A program made the position numbers and the translations under genes. Positions 24,811 to 31,886 of a stretch of 32,335 nt of DNA are shown in pieces. The stretch spans positions 1 through 32,335 of the forward strand of contig CALXWE010000013.1 of assembly GCA_944392295.1 (NCBI GenBank), read 5' to 3'. The notes below the pieces were generated by a model. That model was not told where the DNA came from, searched no databases, and saw only the letters and a list, made by a program, of their open reading frames with translations. The DNA is from an uncultured Alphaproteobacteria bacterium. GTDB lineage: Bacteria > Pseudomonadota > Alphaproteobacteria > RF32 > CAG-239. How positions within the stretch are numbered: the first letter of the stretch is position 1; each line of letters starts with the position of its first letter.

Positions 24811-25581
24811 TTAATTGCCTTCAGCTCTGCGCCGTGCAGTATCAATGTAAGATTCGGTATCGCCTTCAGCTCCGTGATAAGCCAAAGAATAACTTGTAAC
24901 CAAAAATCCGTAAGGGTTATAAACGGCATCTTCCTTATTGGTAAAGTTAAGTCTGGCGTAAGCTATACGTAAGGTTGCCCGCCAATAATTAATAACCGGA
25001 ACTTTATTTTCCGCCGTTATATCATAAGTTTTAAATTGTACCTGCCATAAGCCTCTTGATAACGGACGTATCCATTCAATTTCAACGTAACGTTCAAGAC
25101 CGATTCTTCTAAATTCGGCAAGACCTGCCTTAGCGTCATAATTAACAAAGTCATCATATATACTGGGAGTTGAATACCAATACAGAGGAGAGTCAGTTCC
25201 CCACTGCTGCAAAGTAGTTTCAAAATCACCGGTAATAGTATAGCGCATGGTAATGTATTTATAGATATGTTCTTCGGTAATTAAATCACTGACCGGAAAA
25301 TTAATTTCTTGTTTTTGTACTTGTTCGATTTGGCTAAAATACTTATTAATACTGTAAAATTCAGGAGTAACGCGTATTAAAGGCAACATCAAATAGATAG
25401 CGCTTGCCAGCATCATATTAAAGCAAATACTTAAACCCGATAAAATAACCAGCAATCTCGAAGTCCACAAATAGCGCCGCTCGGGAAATGCCTCAACATG
25501 TACTCGCTCAGGGAAATAGCCCAATTCATCGGGGCTTTCTTTTTCTTTAAATTTAAAAAGGGTGCGAACAATATCAAACAT
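24811..25581 (-). CDS. VirB8-like inner-membrane protein
   Basis: The 256-residue protein has a cytoplasmic N-tail, a single membrane span (about residues 39-62) and a periplasmic domain. That domain has the VirB8 helix-then-sheet pattern: an ISVSD-like segment (NFPVSDLITEEHIYKYITMR), YYST-type turns near 135 and strands YVEIEWIRPL, LWQVQFKTYD and YWRATLRIAY. VirB8 proteins are assembly factors of type IV secretion machines. No other VirB/Trb/Dot gene is nearby, so this is an orphan. ATG 25581 is preferred (GAGG 12 nt upstream) over TTG at 25599. It is divergent from the TolC-like lipoprotein gene, with which it may share regulation. The fold call is from pattern recognition only. Confidence 0.68.
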   Translation of the reverse strand: MFDIVRTLFKFKEKESPDELGYFPERVHVEAFPERRYLWTSRLLVILSGLSICFNMMLASAIYLMLPLIRVTPEFYSINKYFSQIEQVQKQEINFPVSDLITEEHIYKYITMRYTITGDFETTLQQWGTDSPLYWYSTPSIYDDFVNYDAKAGLAEFRRIGLERYVEIEWIRPLSRGLWQVQFKTYDITAENKVPVINYWRATLRIAYARLNFTNKEDAVYNPYGFLVTSYSLAYHGAEGDTESYIDTARRRAEGN

Positions 25582-25715
25582 ATAATATTTTAACCTCAAT
25601 TTTACATTTATGTATTAATTTATACATCAAAGTTGTATAAAAGCAATTAAATACTGTTATTTTTTAAAAAATAGTATAAGAATATAAAAAACATATGTTT
25701 TTAAGGATATAAAAG

Positions 25716-27605
25716 ATGAAAAAAGTTTTCTGCTTTGCCGCAAGCTTAATGATGTTAGTTTCATGTAATTTACGAAACAACACCAACCAGACAAGTCCTA
25801 ATCCGGCGTATTATTCCGACTGGGACAGAGCCATTCGGATTGATGTTGATATGCAAAATATGTATTTAAACACGCCGCGCAAAATTGAAAGACCGATAGA
25901 TATGTATATGGCCATGGCTCTAGCGTTAAAATATAATTACACTCGCCGCATGGTAAGTTACGAAGAAACATTGCTCAAAGCCGGAAATTCATCTTTTGCT
26001 CAGCTGCAAGAAATTTTAAATAATGCCGGTTACGTCAACACCAACAGCTCGGCACAATTAAGCCCCGATTTAAAGGTTGCCTGGAACATTTTGGATTTAT
26101 CGACCATTTATTATCAAAACAGCGACCCGTCCTTTAAGGCCAACGTTGCCATAGAGCAAAGCCGCAAAGTAATTCATAACATTTTACAAGAGACCAGACT
26201 TTTATACTGGCAAACTTTAACGGCTCAACGCTTACTGCCGGTAATTGATGAAATGACCGAATATATGACACTGGAAGTCGATGAAATGAATGCCACCGCC
26301 AAAGAACTTGCGGCGCAGGGCAAATCACCTTCTCGTGAAGAATTAATAAAAAAACGTAAATATATGGAAGCCGTTAAGAACTTAGCTTCATTAAAGCGCA
26401 CCCTAGAAACTGCGCAAACTCGTTTAGCAAGTTTAATGGGTTTTCACCCGTCGACCGAATTTAAGTTGGTAGGCGCTCAATATGGCAATTTTGAGCTGCC
26501 GGAAATTCGCTCCAATTTAGCCCAAATGGAATGGCTGGCATTATCTAACCGTCCGGAGCTGCGCGTTCACGATTTAATTTCCAGTTCCGAAGATAAAGAA
26601 ATTATCATTCGCCAGTTCCGCCAACAAAACAAAGGTAAATATTCCGCCAATGCCGAAAATAACAAGCAGTGGTCAAAACAAGGCTGTGAAATCGGTATGA
26701 ATGTTATTGAAGAAGTTCGTAAAGAAAACGCGGCAACTCTTGAGTCGCTGCGCCGCCAACGTATGACTTCTTTAATCTTGAACCAAGTATACGTATCATG
26801 GGCACAGTATATGGCCGCTATTGAAGATTATCAAATTAATATGGAAATCGCCAACACTTCTGAGAACATCGCCGAGGACTATACCATTGCCGACGGTTCA
26901 CAGAACGAAACATCTCAGCTTGAGGCCGCCCGCGCCATTGAAGATGAAGTTAAGGCATTTTCATCATACGTTGACGTACAAGAAGCTCTGGGTAACTTAT
27001 ACGCAACCATCGGCTTAGATGCTCTGCCTTATTATATGCTAAATGAAAAACCGTCTAAAATTGCGCTTTACTTACGTTCTTCTATGGAAAAATGGGGCAG
27101 CGGCGACTTTATTCCCGACAATCGTCCTTATTTGATGAATTTACCGGTCAAACGTCCTCCCGTAAATTTATCGTCTTCAACAACATTGCCCGATGTAACG
27201 GTTGATACCGGCGAGCCGATATACATTACCGTACCGTTAGACTTATTTGAAAAAATGGGTTGGAAAGGCAAAATTCAAACCAAAGCCGGCTTAATTGATG
27301 ACAGCCGCTTGCCGAAATGGTTAAATTACAATCAAGATTCCATGACCTTTACCGGCAAGGCTATGCCCAAAGACGGCGGGGTATATCGCATAAAAATTTA
27401 CGGTATAGATGAAAACGGCAATATTGCCTATGCCACATTCAAACTAACCGTACGCGAAATATATGTACCGTCTTTAAGATTAAGAGGCTTAACCGAAGGT
27501 CGTAAGGCAACCGTTTTAAAACGTTGCGTAGGATCACAATGTAAAGATACCTATATCGACCAAACAGAAATCGGAAAAGAAGTTGAAAAAGCTCCTATCT
27601 ATTAA
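25716..27605 (+). CDS. TolC-like outer-membrane lipoprotein with C-terminal cadherin-like domain
   Basis: The 629-residue protein has a lipobox L-V-S-C (C17), so it should be lipid-anchored. Residues about 40-460 resemble the TolC/outer-membrane efflux family, with long helices (QSRKVIHNILQETRLLYWQTLTA, then a heptad-rich second hairpin) repeated in two halves. Residues about 497-580 (PIYITVPLDLF to YATFKLTV, with LPKWLNYN and GVYRIKIYGIDENGN) look like a dystroglycan-type cadherin or Ig-like fold. A basic tail with two cysteines (about 604 and 609) follows. AAGGA lies 8 nt before the ATG. A terminator follows. It could be the channel for the RND pump at 7492-11819, or part of a separate export system with the divergent VirB8-like protein. 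Neither link is proven. Confidence 0.72.
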   Translation: MKKVFCFAASLMMLVSCNLRNNTNQTSPNPAYYSDWDRAIRIDVDMQNMYLNTPRKIERPIDMYMAMALALKYNYTRRMVSYEETLLKAGNSSFAQLQEILNNAGYVNTNSSAQLSPDLKVAWNILDLSTIYYQNSDPSFKANVAIEQSRKVIHNILQETRLLYWQTLTAQRLLPVIDEMTEYMTLEVDEMNATAKELAAQGKSPSREELIKKRKYMEAVKNLASLKRTLETAQTRLASLMGFHPSTEFKLVGAQYGNFELPEIRSNLAQMEWLALSNRPELRVHDLISSSEDKEIIIRQFRQQNKGKYSANAENNKQWSKQGCEIGMNVIEEVRKENAATLESLRRQRMTSLILNQVYVSWAQYMAAIEDYQINMEIANTSENIAEDYTIADGSQNETSQLEAARAIEDEVKAFSSYVDVQEALGNLYATIGLDALPYYMLNEKPSKIALYLRSSMEKWGSGDFIPDNRPYLMNLPVKRPPVNLSSSTTLPDVTVDTGEPIYITVPLDLFEKMGWKGKIQTKAGLIDDSRLPKWLNYNQDSMTFTGKAMPKDGGVYRIKIYGIDENGNIAYATFKLTVREIYVPSLRLRGLTEGRKATVLKRCVGSQCKDTYIDQTEIGKEVEKAPIY

Positions 27606-27625
27606 GAGGAGCATAAGCCTTCAAA

Positions 27626-27652
27626 AAAAGCTCTGCAAAAGCAGAGCTTTTT
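27626..27652. terminator. Bidirectional terminator
   Basis: AAGCTCTGC-AAAA-GCAGAGCTT, flanked by A and T runs, lies between the convergent TolC-like and phosphoesterase genes and can serve both. Confidence 0.85.
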
Positions 27653-27667
27653 TATTATATTAAAGTT

Positions 27668-28453
27668 TTATTTATAAACAATTTGTTCTATTGAAGTAGC
27701 CAAACCGGTACTATCATCAATTGACACAACAATACCATAAACGGTACCATCGCCTTTAGCCGGTATCAAGCGTTCGGAAGGATATTTACGGCACAAACGA
27801 CGAATAGGTTCATCAACTTCAAAACCCAAGACCGAATTATAATCGCCGCACATTCCGACATCGGTAATATAGGCCGTACCATGAGGTAAAATTTTAGCAT
27901 CAGCCGTCGGCACATGGGTATGAGTACCGGCCACAACCGAAACTCTGCCATCCAGATAATAACCGAAAGCAATTTTTTCAGCCGTTGCCTCGGCATGAAT
28001 ATCCACCAAGATTGCCGAGACATTAGCATTTAGGCGATAAGTTTGTAAAAGTTTATCAATAGCCTTAGCCGGACAATCAAGAGCGTCCATAAACACGCGC
28101 CCCATAACCTGAGCCACCAACAACTTTTTGCCGTTAGCCAACTCTACTTCACAAAATCCACGACCTGCAGTACCTTCGGGAAAATTAAGCGGACGCACAA
28201 TTTTTTTACAATCTTCCAAAAACGGAATAATTTCGCGCTGATTCCACACATGATTACCCGTAACCACAGCATCAACACCGGCAGCAAAAAAATCGCGGCA
28301 AATACCCGGCGTAATACCAAAGCCGTGAGCGGCATTTTCGGCATTAACAACCACGGCATCGGGCTTATGTTCGCTTTTAATAAGCGGCATATTTTTCAGC
28401 ACGGCATCACGCCCTGAACGCCCGACGACATCGCCTAAATAAACTACTTTCAT
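27668..28453 (-). CDS. YmdB-type metallophosphoesterase (TIGR00282 family)
   Basis: The 261-residue protein has the TIGR00282/YmdB metal-site series: GDVVGRSGR near residue 6, VVNAENAAHGFG near 34, GNHVWNQ near 65, VDIHAEATAEK near 147 and AGTHTHVPTADAKI near 175. Bacillus YmdB is a di-iron phosphodiesterase active on 2',3'- and 3',5'-cAMP and linked to biofilm and motility decisions. In alphaproteobacteria the gene is common near zapA and 6S RNA. The second of two close ATGs (28453) is chosen because AGGA sits 6 nt upstream; the longer frame to 28495 has no support. Confidence 0.92.
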   Translation of the reverse strand: MKVVYLGDVVGRSGRDAVLKNMPLIKSEHKPDAVVVNAENAAHGFGITPGICRDFFAAGVDAVVTGNHVWNQREIIPFLEDCKKIVRPLNFPEGTAGRGFCEVELANGKKLLVAQVMGRVFMDALDCPAKAIDKLLQTYRLNANVSAILVDIHAEATAEKIAFGYYLDGRVSVVAGTHTHVPTADAKILPHGTAYITDVGMCGDYNSVLGFEVDEPIRRLCRKYPSERLIPAKGDGTVYGIVVSIDDSTGLATSIEQIVYK

Positions 28454-28555
28454 TTTCATTCCTTTGCTTAATAAATTAACTCGGAGTGTAAACAAGCAGT
28501 TTTAATTATGCAAGATAAATTTTATTTATAAAGCCATCAAAATCTTCACACACAA

Positions 28556-28580
28556 AACCCCGCTTTGAGAGCGGGGTTTA
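28556..28580 (-). terminator. Terminator of 6S RNA
   Basis: AACCCCGCT and AGCGGGGTT, with a short loop, lie immediately beyond the 6S RNA closing stem. The minus-strand side continues into TTTTGTGTG. Confidence 0.75.
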
Positions 28581-28737
28581 AAAAGCCGTCTGAACGTTTA
28601 TTACATTTCATATCGAACCGCTTGACCAAGGTGGGTGCCATGTAATCAGACCACGATCTGAACAGAGACAGCTCCCTAAAAATATAACGTTGGCTCGGAT
28701 AGATCATGCGGAATAAGACAGATCAGACAGCCTCTTA
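28580..28737 (-). ncRNA. ssrS: 6S RNA (ssrS), alphaproteobacterial type
   Basis: About 158 nt lie on the minus strand directly downstream of zapA, the standard place for 6S RNA. The ends close by a 9-bp stem: GCTGTCTGA (28731-28723) pairs with TCAGACGGC (28593-28585), with one wobble. Internal blocks typical of the family are present, namely AGGGAGCTG..CTCTG and GGCACCCACC, flanking a large central open region that mimics melted promoter DNA. It should bind sigma-70 RNA polymerase and regulate stationary-phase transcription. A TATAAA box (28753-28748) just upstream, next to the zapA stop, gives a plausible own promoter. Ends are estimates. Confidence 0.88.
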
Positions 28738-28747
28738 TCTTTATGTA

Positions 28748-28753
28748 TTTATA
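28748..28753 (-). promoter_or_regulatory. Likely -10 box of 6S RNA
   Basis: TATAAA on the minus strand sits between the zapA stop codon and the 6S RNA 5' end. A convincing -35 would have to lie inside zapA and is not clear. Confidence 0.45.
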
Positions 28754-29137
28754 CTACAAACTTTCTATTTGATTTGCAAGCATTTTTATTTGCTCTGTGA
28801 CTTGTTTTAGGCTCTTTGCCAACTCATTATCCAAGCCCGTTACATCTGCCTCTTTTTCAACTACTTTTTCAACCACTTTCTCCACAACTTCGCCCGACTT
28901 AGACTGTGAATTTTGCGATAATTGTTCAATTTTTTTATTTGCCTCAAACAGATCATCGGCAACCAACAGCCCAACCATTGCCAAGAGCATGTTTTCATTA
29001 ATATGTCCGCCGCCGGCAGTTAAGAGTTTTGCTTTTTCATCCAGCATACGCGAAAGTTTAATGATACGAACTTCTTGTCCGTCATCACAAGCAATGCCAT
29101 ACTCACGAGAATTAATTGTTATCGTTACCTGAGCCAT
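28754..29137 (-). CDS. zapA: Cell division protein ZapA
   Basis: The 127-residue protein has a ZapA N-terminal domain: VTITINSREYGIACDDGQE, VRIIKLSRMLDEKA and the NENMLLAMVGLLVADDLFEANKKI helix. A C-terminal coiled coil follows. ZapA bundles FtsZ filaments and stabilises the division ring. Between the two parts is a triple V-V-E-K repeat (about 84-95) that probably extends the coiled coil. The gene overlaps the preceding coiled-coil gene by 26 bp and is followed by 6S RNA. The assignment rests on sequence pattern and on this conserved arrangement. Confidence 0.9.
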   Translation of the reverse strand: MAQVTITINSREYGIACDDGQEVRIIKLSRMLDEKAKLLTAGGGHINENMLLAMVGLLVADDLFEANKKIEQLSQNSQSKSGEVVEKVVEKVVEKEADVTGLDNELAKSLKQVTEQIKMLANQIESL

Positions 29138-29375
29138 CTTCGTTTAGCACCATTTCAATTTTTTTAATTACCTCACTCGTTTTTAATGCCGCCGTATTTA
29201 CCGTATTTTGCATAGCTTCCAAACGAGCATTTTTTTCTGCCATATTGGCTTTATAAGACTGCCTCTGTTGAACAATGGCATATTTCTTTTTTTCAATAAT
29301 TTTTTGCAAACCGTCAAGCTCATTTTGTATAGCCTGCAGAGCCTTACTTGTTTGCATAAATTTTTGTTCATCCAT
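29112..29375 (-). CDS. Small coiled-coil protein upstream of zapA (DUF4164-like)
   Basis: This 87-residue protein is nearly all charged heptad-type helix, without signal peptide or cysteine. Alphaproteobacteria often carry a short coiled-coil gene (DUF4164) directly upstream of zapA, and this one overlaps zapA by 26 bp, which implies coupled translation and a role in division. The family name is inferred from position and composition, since little distinctive sequence is present. The ribosome binding site is weak. Confidence 0.68.
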   Translation of the reverse strand: MDEQKFMQTSKALQAIQNELDGLQKIIEKKKYAIVQQRQSYKANMAEKNARLEAMQNTVNTAALKTSEVIKKIEMVLNEDGSGNDNN

Positions 29376-29461
29376 TTACTTTTTGCTTTCTTTATAAAAA
29401 ACGATAATATATAGTTGATAATAAATATTTTATAACACTTTACAAGAAGCAATCAAAGATT

Positions 29462-29980
29462 ATGCAAAATTTTATTGTAAAAATCACCAAACCCGACGAT
29501 TCGTTATTAGATGACAACACTTTACAGTGCTTTATTTTAAGTTCCGCTCTTGATGATAAGTTTATCAATTTTTTTGCCGACAAAGCCAAAAATCTTGATA
29601 AGTTGGTTTTAACCGATAACGTTGAAAGCTGCCTTAAACACAATCTAGACGGAGTAATGATAGATTTATCAAAATCTGAAAACATTGCCGTAGACTATAA
29701 ACAACAGACGGCAGGATTAAAGAAAAAATTCATCGGGGTAATTTGCCGCAACCGCCGCCATGAGGCAATGCTCATAAGCGAATGTGAGCCCGATTTTGTA
29801 ATTTTCAAAGCCTGGAAAGACGGTATAGAAAAGGTAAAAGATTTAACCGATTGGTATGTTGAATTTTTTCTCATTCAATCTGCAGTAATGGCCGCCGAAG
29901 ACGGTGTGGACACCTCGCTTTTCAAGACTGATTTTATAATTATAAACGACGAGCAATACAAAAATTCCAATCATCAGTAA
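29462..29980 (+). CDS. Degenerate ThiE-like (thiamine-phosphate synthase fold) protein
   Basis: The 172-residue protein resembles ThiE only in part. An FIGVICRNRRHEAMLISECEPDFVIF segment aligns with the ThiE G-V-S-x-H-x-x-x-E-A..GADYV region, and LVLTDN..CLKHNLDGVMID with the LxDR..A..GADGVHL region. The active-site lysine/threonine pyrophosphate signatures and the final G-P-V-F-P-T-x-T-K motif are not seen. It is also shorter than usual ThiE (about 200-220). In many alphaproteobacteria thiE lies near efp and a suhB-like gene, the order seen here, which supports homology. It is probably not a working thiamine synthase. Alternatively it is an unrelated TIM-barrel fragment. No strong ribosome binding site is visible. 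Confidence 0.55.
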   Translation: MQNFIVKITKPDDSLLDDNTLQCFILSSALDDKFINFFADKAKNLDKLVLTDNVESCLKHNLDGVMIDLSKSENIAVDYKQQTAGLKKKFIGVICRNRRHEAMLISECEPDFVIFKAWKDGIEKVKDLTDWYVEFFLIQSAVMAAEDGVDTSLFKTDFIIINDEQYKNSNHQ

Positions 29981-30009
29981 TGTAATAAATTTTTGTATGC
30001 ATTTTTTTG

Positions 30010-30038
30010 TTGCCAAAGACAAAAGATTAGAGTATGTT
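30010..30038 (+). promoter_or_regulatory. Putative promoter of efp
   Basis: TTGCCA (30010-30015) and TATGTT (30033-30038) are spaced 17 bp, 55 nt before the efp start. Confidence 0.5.
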
Positions 30039-30093
30039 GCGTTCAAACTTAAAAAAATAATCACATTTAAAATTGTAAATACGGAGATAAAAA

Positions 30094-30657
30094 ATGAAAC
30101 AACTTGCTGGATCAATCAGAATCGGTTGGGTTATTGAATACAAAGGCAAACCCTGGACCATCACTAAAGCACAACACATTAAACCCGGTAAAGGCGGAGC
30201 TTTTATGCAGGTTGAAATGAAAGCTGTTGAAGAAGGAACCAAAACCAACGAACGTTTCCGTACTGAAGATACCGTAGAAAAAATGATGGTAGAAGATAAA
30301 GACTGCCAATTTTTATTTGAAGACGGTAACGGCTTAACCTTTATGGAAAATGAAACCTTTGAACAATTCACCATGCCGGCTGATATTTTAGGCGATTCGC
30401 GTCCATTTTTGACCGATGGTATGCAAGTAATTATTTCACACATCAACGGTCGCCCGATTTCTGTTGAGCTACCTTTACAAGTAACCTGCACGGTAACCGA
30501 TACCGAACCGGTTGTTAAAGGACAAACCGCAGCGTCATCTTATAAACCGGCTATTTTAGATAACGGTGTTCGTATTATGGTACCTCCGTTCATCAACACC
30601 GGCGATAAAATTGTTGTCGGCACTTCTGAGGCAAACTACGTAGAAAGAGCAAAATAA
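30094..30657 (+). CDS. efp: Translation elongation factor P
   Basis: The 187-residue protein has the KOW-like N domain with the conserved modification loop HIKPGKGGAF, in which K33 is the residue that would be beta-lysylated. An OB domain follows (about 65-127), and then the C-terminal domain with the VRIMVPPFINTGDKIVV signature of EF-P. It relieves ribosome stalling at polyproline. GGAG lies 7 nt before the ATG. Its stop overlaps the next ATG by one base (TAATG), so the monophosphatase-like gene is co-translated. No epmA or epmB is in this window. Confidence 0.97.
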   Translation: MKQLAGSIRIGWVIEYKGKPWTITKAQHIKPGKGGAFMQVEMKAVEEGTKTNERFRTEDTVEKMMVEDKDCQFLFEDGNGLTFMENETFEQFTMPADILGDSRPFLTDGMQVIISHINGRPISVELPLQVTCTVTDTEPVVKGQTAASSYKPAILDNGVRIMVPPFINTGDKIVVGTSEANYVERAK

Positions 30658-31457
30658 TGGCTTACATAACTCCTTTACTAACGGCAATAGTTGAAACGGT
30701 AAAGAAATCGGCATCATCTCTTGACCGCGACTTTGCAGAGCTTGAACAACTGCAAAATTCCGTTCGCGGCAACAAGAACTTTGTTTTTAATTCATATTCA
30801 CGTATTGAAAATAATTTAAAGACCGAGTTAGCAAAAATCCGTCACGATTTACCGATATTTACTCCCAACGACAAAGTCGTCGGTTCATCATATTTTGCCG
30901 TAAGCCCCATTGAAGGGTTAATCAACTTCGCACACGGCAACCCTGATTTTGCGGTATCCGTAGCTTTAGTTGAAAATGACATTCCTGTATGTGCGGTAGT
31001 ATACAATCCAGCACGTGATGAAACCTTCTTTGCCGAAAAAGGTAAAGGAGCTTTCAAAGAAGGTTATCGCAATCACGAAAGATTACGCGTTTCATCAACC
31101 AAGGAACTTGAAAGCGCCTTAATTTCAAGTACGGTTGCCGATAAAGACAATCTGGCCGATAACATTAAGCTGCATTCAAACATTATTGCCAAGACCGGCA
31201 ATTTGCGAGTAAGCGGCTGCATTGCTCTTGATTTAGCCTATTTATCGGGTGGCAAGTTTGATGCTTCCGTAAGCTTAAACAACCACTTATGCAGCATCAT
31301 GGGCGGTATTTTACTGGTTAAAGAGGCCGGAGGTTCCATAAGAGCCGTTAAGCAAAAAGATAACCGGATTGAAAACTTAAGCGAAGTTTTCAAAAATGGA
31401 GATTTAATTGCCGTAAACTTTAATTTAAATCAAAAGATTTTTGAAATTTTTAAATAA
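30657..31457 (+). CDS. Inositol monophosphatase-fold protein lacking catalytic residues (SuhB-like)
   Basis: The 266-residue protein aligns with SuhB/IMPase over its length: VGSSYFAVSPIEGLINFAHG, then FAVSVALVENDIPVCAVVYNP and LRVSGCIALDLAYLSGGKFD, then IMGGILLVKEAGG. The metal-binding residues are gone. The usual D-P-x-D-G-T-x-N-F is S83-P-I-E86-G-L88-I-N-F, the W-D of the second motif is C212-S213, and the upstream E-E pair is absent. It is therefore expected to be a pseudoenzyme. The reading frame is intact, and it is coupled to efp by TAATG, so it is likely kept for a non-catalytic role. E. coli SuhB has such a role in rRNA transcription antitermination. Confidence 0.82.
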   Translation: MAYITPLLTAIVETVKKSASSLDRDFAELEQLQNSVRGNKNFVFNSYSRIENNLKTELAKIRHDLPIFTPNDKVVGSSYFAVSPIEGLINFAHGNPDFAVSVALVENDIPVCAVVYNPARDETFFAEKGKGAFKEGYRNHERLRVSSTKELESALISSTVADKDNLADNIKLHSNIIAKTGNLRVSGCIALDLAYLSGGKFDASVSLNNHLCSIMGGILLVKEAGGSIRAVKQKDNRIENLSEVFKNGDLIAVNFNLNQKIFEIFK

Positions 31458-31472
31458 AAGGTAAAAAAACTC

Positions 31473-31501
31473 TTGATAAATTGATTTGATTAAGGTATAA
31501 G
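31473..31501 (+). promoter_or_regulatory. Promoter of rpmE
   Basis: TTGATA (31473-31478) and TATAAG (31496-31501) are spaced 17 bp, 40 nt before the ATG. Confidence 0.7.
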
Positions 31502-31541
31502 GGCTTAAATTTTATAAGATTTAGAAGTTTGGAGATATAAA

Positions 31542-31784
31542 ATGAAAAAAGGAATTCACCCTGATTATCACGAGATTACATATGTGATGACAGATGGAAC
31601 AGAATGCAAAGTAAACACCACCTGGGGCAAAGCCGGTGCTAAAATGAATTTGGAAATTGATCCGAAATCTCATCCGGCATGGACTGGTATTCATCGTATG
31701 GTAGATACCGGCGGTCAGGTTTCTAAGTTTAACAGCAAGTTTGCTGCATTCGGTATTAAAACAGATACTAGTGTTAATAAGTAA
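31542..31784 (+). CDS. rpmE: 50S ribosomal protein L31
   Basis: The 80-residue protein has the bL31 pattern: [18 protein letters not shown], then [17 protein letters not shown] and [11 protein letters not shown]. It lacks the C-x-x-C zinc pairs, as is usual for the alphaproteobacterial zinc-independent form. GGAG lies 7 nt before the ATG, and a consensus promoter and a terminator bracket it as a single-gene unit. Confidence 0.96.
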   Translation: MKKGIHPDYHEITYVMTDGTECKVNTTWGKAGAKMNLEIDPKSHPAWTGIHRMVDTGGQVSKFNSKFAAFGIKTDTSVNK

Positions 31785-31808
31785 TGCTCAGGTTTTAATT
31801 TGTGTTTT

Positions 31809-31840
31809 AATCCTGCTTTCAACTAAGCAGGATTTTTTTA
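31809..31840 (+). terminator. Terminator of rpmE
   Basis: Perfect 10-bp arms AATCCTGCTT and AAGCAGGATT enclose a six-base loop and run into seven T. Confidence 0.9.
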
Positions 31841-31872
31841 ATGCCCGGCACACGGATTCGCGTGCCGGGCAT
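31841..31872. repeat. GC-rich hairpin without T-tract
   Basis: ATGCCCGGCAC and GTGCCGGGCAT form an 11-bp perfect stem, extended inside by CG/CG across a mismatch. No T-run follows on either strand, so it is not a normal intrinsic terminator. It lies 15 nt beyond the stop of the terminal HTH gene and is more GC-rich than its surroundings. Confidence 0.6.
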
Positions 31873-31886
31873 GGTTCTGCTGCCGG

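Noticed and set aside
25612..25685. ATGTAT-N6-ATACAT and TATTTTTT/AAAAAATA inverted repeats in the divergent VirB8-like/TolC-like region
   Set aside because: Short AT-only palindromes are expected by chance in this AT-rich intergenic DNA, so they are not listed as operators.
28797..29132. Plus-strand frame with Ser/Phe/Thr repeats over zapA
   Set aside because: It is the mirror of the VVEK repeat codons in zapA, not a gene.
30027..30491. 154-codon minus-strand frame over efp
   Set aside because: It is antisense to a highly conserved elongation factor and has no supporting start signal.
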